From NCBI GenBank assembly GCA_004352715.1, contig SCFE01000007.1, positions 614,101 to 678,100 on the forward strand: DNA of 64,000 nucleotides, in the 5' to 3' direction. The position numbers were made by a program, and so were the translations under genes. This document shows positions 56,912 through 64,000 of the stretch, piece by piece (the first letter of the stretch is position 1; every line of letters begins with the position of its first letter). The notes under the pieces were generated by a model. The model had not been told where the DNA came from and ran no database searches. It worked only from the letters and a program-made list of their open reading frames with translations. This stretch comes from Hofstenia miamia (Eukaryota; Xenacoelomorpha; Acoela).

Positions 56912-59207
56912 CAGAAAAATATATATATATACTAAATGATATAGTTGTGAAAATACCAAGCTCTAGCTAATTCTGAAGGTATATAATTTACAAAAATTAT
57001 ACACTGCAGCTGAATATTTTTCGATTAAGTTAAGGTGTATTCTACAAAACAAAATTCGTAAAAACACTTGTAAACACTCAAAGTGAATTATATAGAGAGC
57101 TCTTGTCAAAATACATTTCATAACTTTGGACAAACCACACACTGTTCCTGTATTAAAAATAACTTCATAGGTGTTAGAATTTAATTCTTGTGTAGGACCA
57201 TTCAAATGTAGACAACATAGCGTACATTTTCATAGAAATTTTTAGTTGTAAATAAATGGTAAACATTGAATGGTGTTTAAATTCATTTTGAATATATATT
57301 AGCACAATATGATCTCTCATGCTTTTTTGCCATAGATAAGAAACCTGCTTTCTTAGGCTGAATTGTTTATTTCGAGAATTTGTGGAAGAATGCATTAGCT
57401 GATATAACTTTGATTAATTCCTAAAACCTGCATTGAAATATAAAGTGAAAAAAACGCTAGTATCAATAGTACAAAAAACGATGGCATAAACAAACGTCCA
57501 AAAAGCGCTAGCGTGTTTGCTAAACATTGTTATTGAAATTACTAACTTGGAATTATTTATCTTGTAATTTTGAAATATTTCAGAATATTTTTTGAGAGAC
57601 TAATTGCATCAATTATTGCAAATCGTTATCTTTGGTTACGCGGCGGATAGCAATCTCGGATAAACAAATATTCGTCTTAAAGTATTTAGAAAGTCAGCAA
57701 AGAATATTTTAAAACTGTGTTGCCAAGCAATGTGGAAAAGGAATTGAATAATATTACCAGGCTTCCCATTTGTATTTTCAAATGTACTGCAACAGTGCAA
57801 TGCATGCAGTGAGCCTAACAATCTTACATGATTTCTAGATGTGCCAATCCTATATTTATACTCTTAATTTTACTTAGCAAAATTTCAGATTTTTTTGCTT
57901 CTTTGGAGGAATTATGAATTTTCGATTTCTAAAGATTTTGGAATGAAAATTTTTTTCTCCTTAAAAATGCATGAGTCAAATTTCAATTTAAATCCTATGT
58001 TAACAAAAATGCTTTAATAGAATTTTAACATGAATCAAGTAAGGCTCAAAATTTTCTAAGAATCAATTAAACACAAAGCAAAAGGACTATGGAATTAATA
58101 CAAAGTAATATTAAATATAATGTGAACATTATTATTTTATATTATTTTACTACACATTTTCTTAATTAGTCATTGATGAGTGGATTGAATTTAGCATTGC
58201 ACAGCAAAATAAAAATTTTGTCATTTAGCCTTGGCGATTTGGGATTCGTTATCTTTGCTTTTTGATGGTCCTATCGACATATTACAAATACTATTCAATT
58301 ATACAATACCCACTCGTACTCTCCAGAAACTTGGTTTGTAATTTTTTGAAATTAATATTAAATCTGTTTAACCTTACAAATTATTAACGCAAAATATAAA
58401 ATTAGATGGCGCACTGATACCAAATTTAAATTAAAAACCTAGTGCTTCTATATATATAAAAGGTCTAGTTTTTTCTAGATATGCCATCAAGAATGATAAA
58501 ACTATAGCATTAGATATGAGCATAATGCTTTGTTGCAAGCTTTTGATTTCAGCACCAATATTATAAGTAAATTTTTAGATAATACAAATGATTTGACAAC
58601 GACACATGTAGCACATTGGTTGGTTGTTGCGATTTCATTTGACAGATTTACAGCTGTTTACTTCCCAATTTTATACCAAACAACATTTTCAAATGCCAAA
58701 TTTGGCATTGCTGTGGTTATTGGAATTGTAATTGTAAGCTATGCAACAATGGGAACAATATCATTTGTAGCATTTGATAAATGTGTCCGCAATCTTTGCA
58801 GTTTGGGGCCCAAATGGAAAGATACTTACATTATGGAGATTCTATTATTTTATCAAGGAATTGCGCCAACAATTTGTATTTTATTACTGAACACATTGAT
58901 CGCCATCAAAATCCTAGTTAGAAAAAGTGAAAAATCTTTTCATCAAAAGAAAAGATCAAATGATGTCGAGTTGCTTCTTTTCATTGTGTCTATTAGTTTT
59001 CTGTGCTTTAACGCAATTTCTCAAGTGTCATGGTACGTACGTTTCAATGCAGAAAATTGGGGTATAGTGTGTTCTGTGATATTTGTAATTGCTATAACAC
59101 TAGAAAACTTGGCCATGGTTATAAACAATGGTGTTAATTTTTTCTTGTACATTTTTCTGGGAAGAACGTTTCGAAAAAGTTTTTTGGCTGCATTTCGGTG
59201 TCAATAG
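53585..59207 (+). CDS. Class A (rhodopsin-like) GPCR, three exons, 313 aa
   Basis: Seven-helix receptor, ligand unknown, peptide-receptor flavour. Exons: 53585-53762, 58229-58337 and 58553-59207. Exon 1 ends CAAG|GCAAAT, apparently a GC donor, with acceptor CATTTAG; the join gives YIQ-A-LAIWD. Exon 2 ends TT|GTAATT and joins the acceptor GATTTCAG to give Phe. Visible: N-glycosylation site N3, GxGAN with N38 (TM1), LAIWD with D65 (TM2), FDRF at 125-128 (DRY equivalent), C173 and C178 in loop 2, P200 in TM5, CFN at 247 where CWxP is usual, and NGVNFFLY at 288-295 replacing NPxxY, as in many FMRFamide-type receptors. The usual Cys at the top of TM3 is absent (Lys102 by counting). AATAAA lies 21 bases past the stop (59228-59233). 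The first intron is 4,466 bp and holds a mariner remnant. ICL2 (YQTTFSN) resembles the GPCR at 5854-7605. Confidence 0.8.
53814..54230 (-). mobile_element. Mariner-like transposase remnant in intron 1 of the second GPCR
   Basis: Minus-strand frame 54205-53783 includes LMHDNARPHLAQIVNKWM with the second catalytic Asp, and QQPYSPDFILMVRFIFRN. The third acidic residue is expected 35 positions after that Asp and is Val here (LMV). No N-terminal domain remains. At its edge, 53814-53841 reads CAGAGGCGCACCCAGAGGGG, a G-rich terminus reminiscent of a different (hAT-like) element. Confidence 0.65.
55396..55482. repeat. Inverted repeat GCGATGCACT / AGTGCATCGC
   Basis: A perfect 10-bp inverted pair about 60 bases apart, with extra partial matches around it (AGCTAGC...GCTAG). 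Could be the core of a small foldback element. Confidence 0.6.
56360..56482 (+). repeat. Two tandem ~62-bp units
   Basis: TATCTAGCATATGAAA begins at 56360 and again at 56422, and both units continue with CACAGTGCCTCAACAGGATT and TGGCCGAT. Differences are few, so the duplication is recent. Confidence 0.85.
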
Positions 59208-59669
59208 AAAAACTACTCAAAAAATATAATAAATATATATTCTTTGAAAAAAGACAGTATATATTAGCAAAAATCGTATTAATTTTTAATGCGTTTGTTA
59301 TATAGTTTCTCTCATTTCTCCTGCTGTTCAAGAAACATACACAACTTTTAATTATTTGTAATGTTTATATTTATGACAAGTATAATAAATATGGAAAATG
59401 ATATTCAAGAATAAATACTGTAGTTAAAATATTATTTTAAAGGTATCACACAATAAACATATGTTCTGTATGAAATATTAATTTATGCTTAATAATGCTC
59501 ATTAAAATGAGCATTTAGTGTTGGCATTAAATCCATGTTTTCTCTGCAATTGCAACAGCAAGATACTAAAAATTGAACATACTGTTACGTTTCAAAATTA
59601 AGGCAAAATTTATTCAAATAGCTTAATAGTCGAACATTTTTAAATTTTTAATAATTTTAATAAAAACAT
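59208..59669. other. 3' flank of the second GPCR
   Basis: AATAAA at 59228-59233. The rest is AT-rich with no recognisable feature. Confidence 0.5.
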
Positions 59670-60620
59670 TCAAATATATTTCGATTTACAAAGTCATCGT
59701 CAGTTTTACAAATAATTCCTTCTATATAATTTTGACGTGATTTTAGAATAATATTTTATTTCTCTAAATCCTAATTATTGGTAGCAATAGTTTGTTTATG
59801 TAATCATCTTTTGTATATAGACTTGGTTGAAATGATCTAATTAGAATGGTTTCAGTGATTTTAAGACATCTTGCACCAGTATTCTTTAAAAATTTTATAT
59901 CATAACTTAGTTCACAATTTTTTAGGTGTTTTGAAATGGTTGAATTAGTTTCATGTCCTTTTGTTCTTTTGCTTAGTAGGGGTCAATAATATCTGACATA
60001 ATCTTCACCACAGGTGCATGGAATCTTATAAATTACATTAGATTTATCAAACATGCTAGTTGTTGATTTAAAGCCAAGCTTTGCATAAAGTATGTCGATC
60101 TTGTAAACAAATCTTACTTTATCTTTAATGAACTCTATCTTTCCCATTTGATGTATTAGATTTGTTGTATGCATTCCTTGATAGTGGATTTTAAATACTT
60201 GTTCAAAGTTATGTGAATATTTTATTTCTTTGTTATTCGTGACTATTTCTGTAATAGCTTCTTTGATATATTTATCAATAGCATTGTTTGGATATTTATT
60301 TTTTCTCAAGTCTGCCTTAAATTTGATAATTTCTTGATTTATGCTGTCATAAAAGCTTGCAATATTGATCCTTTAATTAAGGATATTTTGAAAGATCTTG
60401 GACAACTTGAATTAAAATTAGGGAATAGGCTGGTATCTGATGGTTTCTTGTATATTCCAGTTATAAATGATGCTGAGTCCCTCATTATTTTAACATTTAA
60501 GAAATTAAAATTTAAGCTTAATAGTGATTTGAAGTTATAAGCAGAAAACAAGTTGTTGAGTAAGGATTGCATACATAAATAACTTATCTTTGTAATAATA
60601 ATCTTTAAGCTTAGTTTCAA
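59670..60620 (-). mobile_element. Penelope-like element, minus-strand fragment: RT end, linker, GIY-YIG and 3' motif
   Basis: Minus strand. 60620-60339 encodes the end of the RT (NFLNVKIMRDSASFITGIYK, then KPSDTSLFPNFNSSCP). 60309-59983 is the linker leading into YKIPCTCGEDYV, where the GIY-YIG domain starts. After a stop, the same domain continues to about 59780 (KRTKGHETNSTISKHLKNCE, YDIKFLKNTGARCLKI, FQPSLYTKDD). A 3' stem-loop lies at 59678-59703. The RT catalytic core is missing. Confidence 0.75.
59678..59703 (-). ncRNA. Penelope 3' stem-loop
   Basis: Minus strand: CTGACGAT, stem GACTT, a 3-base loop, stem AAATC (four of five pairs), then GAAAT. It follows the GIY-YIG coding region by about 80 bases, as in the 9.0-kb copy. 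Confidence 0.45.
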
Positions 60621-60659
60621 CTATATTCAATGCAAAAGATGTCATTGTACACAATATAT

Positions 60660-61610
60660 TTTCAAGAAAGTGGTAAGATAAGTTATTTATGTATGCTGGC
60701 TATGTTGATGATATACAGGGTGTAACAAAAGTAACCAGACGCTTCTTTTTACGAGAAATCTAACTTTACTCATAAGAGTAGGAATAAAAAAACGAATCAT
60801 TCATAGTAAAATATACAGTGTAGCGAATCTAAAACAACTTACTGAGGTTATAATGTCCAAAAAGATTAATCATGAAAGAAGAAAGTGTTCATAGAGAATG
60901 CTCAAAGTGATGCCCATCATGTTCAATACATTTGCAAATCCAGTCACGAACAGACCGGCACACCTTGTTCACCGAATCTAATGCTATAGCACGAATTTCA
61001 TCGGTAATAGCATTCTTCAGATCGTCCATAGTGTGTGGGTTTCTACCATAAACTTTTATCTTTAGTAAGTAAGCCTTTATCACTCAAGTCAGTCTCTGAT
61101 CATCATCCTTGAGTAACGATCAATAGGAATGACGATTTCAAAAATTTGAATGAAAAATCTGAACCCCAAATCGATTAAACATATAACATCGCTGTTACAG
61201 CAAGGCGAACCATCACAGTTAAATTTCCATCCATTGATGTTTAGCTACAGTTCTTGGTTTCATTTTGCAAGCGTTTGGTTACTTTTGTTACACCCTGTAT
61301 ATTGTGTGAGGAAAAACGAGAAGCTTGCCAATGATCTGTTAAATTTTTTAAATGACATCAATCCATCTTTGAAATTTACGGTTTAACAAAAACAAAATAA
61401 AAGATTAAGCTGAATTTTTACGCCTGAAAGTGATTTTTATAATGAAATGGCGTAAGAAACCCACAAATACTGGACTTTATGTTCCTTTTGCATCACATTG
61501 GGAGTTGATACATAAAAGAAATATGATCAAAGCCATTTTAAATAGCGCATTTCTATCCTCTTTATATGATTATCTAATAAATGCATTTGCTTAAATAGGA
61601 AATAGATAGA
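60660..61610 (+). mobile_element. Penelope-like element, plus-strand fragment split by a MITE
   Basis: The left part (60672-60713) reads FMYAGYVDDI, the RT catalytic YVDD block. The right part resumes at 61300 with RKNEKLANDLLNFLNDINPS, then (about 61438-61570) RKKPTNTGLYVPFASHWELI and IKAILNSAFLSSL, the RT end. The gap between the parts is exactly the inserted 582-bp element with its TA duplication. The first bases (AAGATAAGTTATTTATGTAT) are the inverted copy of 60590-60568, so this fragment and the minus-strand one meet head to head. Confidence 0.8.
60716..61297 (-). mobile_element. Mariner-type MITE (582 bp) with near-perfect TIRs and TA target duplication
   Basis: Ends CAGGGTGTAACAAAAGTAAC and its inverted copy, with about 27 of 30 bases matching, flanked by TA at 60714-60715 and 61298-61299. 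A minus-strand frame (61083-60889) keeps the C-terminus of an IS630/Tc1/mariner-group transposase (NPHTMDDLKNAITDEIRAIA and CIEHDGHHFEHSL). The catalytic triad is deleted, so it must have been mobilised in trans. Confidence 0.9.
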
Positions 61611-61949
61611 TTACTTAGTAATATGCCACAACCAAGAAAAGAGCAATTACAATAGAATAATTTGGAAACTACCGTATATTATTGGATTGGGGAATAAATT
61701 TTTGTGGTTTGTAAATTTGTTTTAAATTAATACAATTTAGTACGAACCAGGGAGCATTAGAATTTCAACTTTGTAGTTTTTCTATTGTTATCATGCATTC
61801 AGAAAATTCAAAAATCGAAGTATCAGTTTGAATAGATACCCTACTTTTTAGCCACTTGTTCAAGATGTTTTTTAAATTCGAAATATCTATGTGATACAAA
61901 TATTACTGTAAGCAACTTTAAATAACTGTTTGTTTTCTTTCAGAGTATA
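61611..61949. other. AT-rich stretch, nothing recognised
   Basis: No feature supported between the Penelope fragment and the mariner. Confidence 0.5.
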
Positions 61950-62390
61950 AATTGAATGCCATTTTGAGGAAAAACTTCATTTTCAACACTTATTACTATT
62001 TGTATTTAATCATGGCCGAAAAAGCTGCTCGTGAGATTTGTGCTGTATAAGGAGAAAATGCTACGCCAGAAAAATAATACAATGGTGGTTCTCACGTTTC
62101 AAGAACGGTAACTTTACCTTGGATGATAATGAACGTTCTGGTCGACAATTTAAGCTTGATGAGGATCAATTGAGTAATCTTCTTCATGAAAATCCGCGTC
62201 AATCAACTATAGAATTGGTTAAACAATTGGGGTGTGATAATCTAACCATTTTGAGCCACCATAATTCAATGGGAAAGGTTCAAAGACTTGAATTCCACAT
62301 TCTTTGAGTGAAAAAAATAAACTCCAGCATTCCAAAAAAGACAAATTGCCGCATTGTAGCTGGAGATGAAAAGTGGTGTTTGTTTTCTAT
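61950..62390 (+). mobile_element. Mariner-like transposase N-terminal remnant
   Basis: From about 62010 the frame reads EKAAREICAV, a TAA where mariner proteins usually have Tyr, then GENATPEKIIQWWFSRFKNG, FTLDDNERSGRQFKLDEDQL and ENPRQSTIELVKQLG. This is the paired helix-turn-helix DNA-binding region with the GRP-like linker (SGRQ). A frameshift near 62310 is followed by RIVAGDEKWCLF, which holds the first catalytic Asp. The rest is lost in the gap at 62435-63285. Confidence 0.8.
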
Positions 62391-63285
62391 CTATCCATTG
62401 ATCCATCCATCCATCTCTCTCTCTATATATATATNNNNNNNNNNNNNNNNNNNNNNNNNNNNNNNNNNNNNNNNNNNNNNNNNNNNNNNNNNNNNNNNNN
62501 NNNNNNNNNNNNNNNNNNNNNNNNNNNNNNNNNNNNNNNNNNNNNNNNNNNNNNNNNNNNNNNNNNNNNNNNNNNNNNNNNNNNNNNNNNNNNNNNNNNN
62601 NNNNNNNNNNNNNNNNNNNNNNNNNNNNNNNNNNNNNNNNNNNNNNNNNNNNNNNNNNNNNNNNNNNNNNNNNNNNNNNNNNNNNNNNNNNNNNNNNNNN
62701 NNNNNNNNNNNNNNNNNNNNNNNNNNNNNNNNNNNNNNNNNNNNNNNNNNNNNNNNNNNNNNNNNNNNNNNNNNNNNNNNNNNNNNNNNNNNNNNNNNNN
62801 NNNNNNNNNNNNNNNNNNNNNNNNNNNNNNNNNNNNNNNNNNNNNNNNNNNNNNNNNNNNNNNNNNNNNNNNNNNNNNNNNNNNNNNNNNNNNNNNNNNN
62901 NNNNNNNNNNNNNNNNNNNNNNNNNNNNNNNNNNNNNNNNNNNNNNNNNNNNNNNNNNNNNNNNNNNNNNNNNNNNNNNNNNNNNNNNNNNNNNNNNNNN
63001 NNNNNNNNNNNNNNNNNNNNNNNNNNNNNNNNNNNNNNNNNNNNNNNNNNNNNNNNNNNNNNNNNNNNNNNNNNNNNNNNNNNNNNNNNNNNNNNNNNNN
63101 NNNNNNNNNNNNNNNNNNNNNNNNNNNNNNNNNNNNNNNNNNNNNNNNNNNNNNNNNNNNNNNNNNNNNNNNNNNNNNNNNNNNNNNNNNNNNNNNNNNN
63201 NNNNNNNNNNNNNNNNNNNNNNNNNNNNNNNNNNNNNNNNNNNNNNNNNNNNNNNNNNNNNNNNNNNNNNNNNNNNNNNNNNNNN
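62388..63285. repeat. Compound (ATCC)n-(TC)n-(TA)n microsatellite and 851-base gap
   Basis: ATCCATCCATCC, then CTCTCTCTCT, then TATATA, running into Ns at 62435-63285. A single composite simple repeat precedes the gap. Confidence 0.9.
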
Positions 63286-63814
63286 TCACATAATCTTCTA
63301 CCTAACCAAACCACGTCCATCCATTCTTATCCTGGTCACAATTCTAGACGTCTTGCTGAAAAGATCTCGCAATATCCAAAAGTTCACGTCAATTCTGTCA
63401 TTCTAAACACTGGTCTAATCGATGCAATACACTCCACTGATGTTCGAACATTCAAATCAATTATCAATCATCTAGTTGAACAGATTCGTCTTAAATTCAC
63501 TCTTACAACAAAATCACGTCATTGATGAATTTAACGAATTCCTATCACGCGTCTCTTCAAACAAGTTCAATGTCATCACTGTCTTCAAAAGATTCATGTT
63601 ATCACGAAGAACCATCGATTGTAGTCTCCTGCCCCAAGATGGGATTAATCTTTCTGGCAATGGTATCAAACAAATGACTCAGATCCTAAAGAATCACTTC
63701 AGTCCTCGTCCAATAACTGCTTCATCATTCCGTACTCCTCACGTTTCTTACTCCAAAGTCATAAGCTCCTCTTCGCGTCGATGTCTTCTTCCGACCCCAT
63801 CTCTTCCTCTCTAG
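63286..63814 (+). mobile_element. CR1-like LINE ORF1: esterase (SGNH) domain fragment, frameshifted
   Basis: Frame 63286-63525 gives TSIHSYPGHNSRRLAEKISQ and NSVILNTGLIDAI. A shifted frame, 63476-63814, continues NKFNVITVFKRFMLSRRTID, then LPQDGINLSGNGIKQMTQIL. The layout matches the esterase domain known in CR1-like ORF1 proteins: block III Gly-x-x-Asp (GLID), block V Asp-Gly-Ile then Ser. The catalytic His of the D-x-x-H pair is Asn here, and the block III Asn is Ile. One frameshift lies between about 63470 and 63530. The coding strand is strikingly C/T-rich compared with the flanks. Homologous to the minus-strand copy at 18890-19560. Confidence 0.65.
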
Positions 63815-64000
63815 AATGACTAAATCAATCAAAATGGTAAATTTTTTTATGTATTATCTAGTTATATATTTTGTCTTCCGAAATGTACATATATACTATA
63901 TACATGTTCACTTGCAAACACAACACAGAAAGCACTTACATCTCAATTACTACACGTGTACTACCAAATTCAGTATTTTAATTTATAAACACTTTATTAG
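63815..64000 (+). other. Window end, AT-rich, open but unsupported frame
   Basis: A frame starting ATG at 63818 stays open to the end, and GTAAAT at 63838 could be a donor. No domain is seen, so I make no gene call. Confidence 0.3.

Larger units (their letters stand above)
54231..58228. other. Remainder of GPCR intron 1, small repeats only
   Basis: Imperfect TA tracts at 54651-54712 and 56879-56930, an inverted repeat at 55396-55482 and a 62-bp tandem duplication at 56360-56482. Minus-strand open frames at 55566-55793 and 56963-57395 show no domains. Confidence 0.5.

Noticed and set aside
58229-58337. Alternative reading of GPCR exon 2 as LGDLGFVIFAF followed by TGA (pseudogene)
   Set aside because: The other frame gives LAIWDSLSLLFDGPIDILQI without a stop, keeps the TM2 aspartate and joins both neighbouring exons in frame.
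60334-60540. 68-codon plus-strand frame
   Set aside because: Antisense shadow of the Penelope RT end encoded on the minus strand.
62308-63525. Frames of about 290-405 codons spanning the right-end gap
   Set aside because: Most residues are unknown from Ns. The ends belong to two different transposons (mariner and LINE ORF1).

Overview
The window is eukaryotic and almost certainly from an invertebrate animal. It is very AT-rich, full of (TA)n microsatellites and assembly gaps, and its genes are spliced with GT-AG (and one apparent GC-AG) introns. The repeats are animal-type: CR1/Jockey-like LINEs whose ORF1 carries PHD and esterase domains, Penelope-like elements with a GIY-YIG nuclease, and Tc1/mariner DNA transposons. 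The species cannot be named from the sequence alone. There are no bacterial-style operons, CRISPR arrays or viral genes.

Host genes are sparse. (1) 5854-7605 (+): a three-exon rhodopsin-class GPCR of 319 residues. (2) 20693-23074 (-): a complete single-exon anoctamin/TMEM16 membrane protein of 793 residues. (3) 32434-36186 (+): a three-exon gene of 249 residues with clean phase-0 junctions that I cannot assign to a family. (4) 41641-41976 (+): an unassigned 111-residue reading frame that may be a terminal exon. (5) 53585-59207 (+): a second three-exon class A GPCR of 313 residues, with a 4.5-kb first intron. Its second intracellular loop resembles that of the first GPCR, so the two are probably distant paralogues. 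Both receptors and the anoctamin act at membranes, but nothing in the layout shows that they form one pathway.

The rest is mostly transposon debris. From left to right: LINE fragments (1.2-2.4 kb, 3.9-4.6 kb); a Penelope RT fragment (4.7-5.7 kb) and a GIY-YIG end (9.0-9.4 kb); a Tc1-like element with both termini (9.9-11.8 kb), possibly an assembly chimera; a PHD/RT retroelement beside a 1000-N gap (15-16.1 kb); a collinear ORF1-endonuclease-RT LINE on the minus strand (16.95-19.56 kb); a TIR-bounded element holding an 85-bp, TTAGGG-flavoured minisatellite (26.35-26.79 kb) next to another LINE; LINEs at 27.7-29.5 and 30.2-30.7 kb; a Tc1 fragment at 45.1-45.75 kb; a palindromic Penelope 3' end at 49.2-49.76 kb; a young LINE at 50.1-53.4 kb with assembly duplications; two oppositely oriented Penelope fragments, one split by a mariner-type MITE, at 59.7-61.6 kb; and a mariner, a gap and an esterase-type LINE ORF1 at the right end.

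The observations most worth following up are: a conserved CTGAYGA-stem-GAAAY RNA motif at three Penelope 3' ends, whose stem sequences differ but keep pairing; the unassigned three-exon gene; the intronless anoctamin with an apparent one-residue deletion at its TM6 calcium site; the palindrome cluster at 44.7 kb; and the N-joined duplications that show local misassembly.
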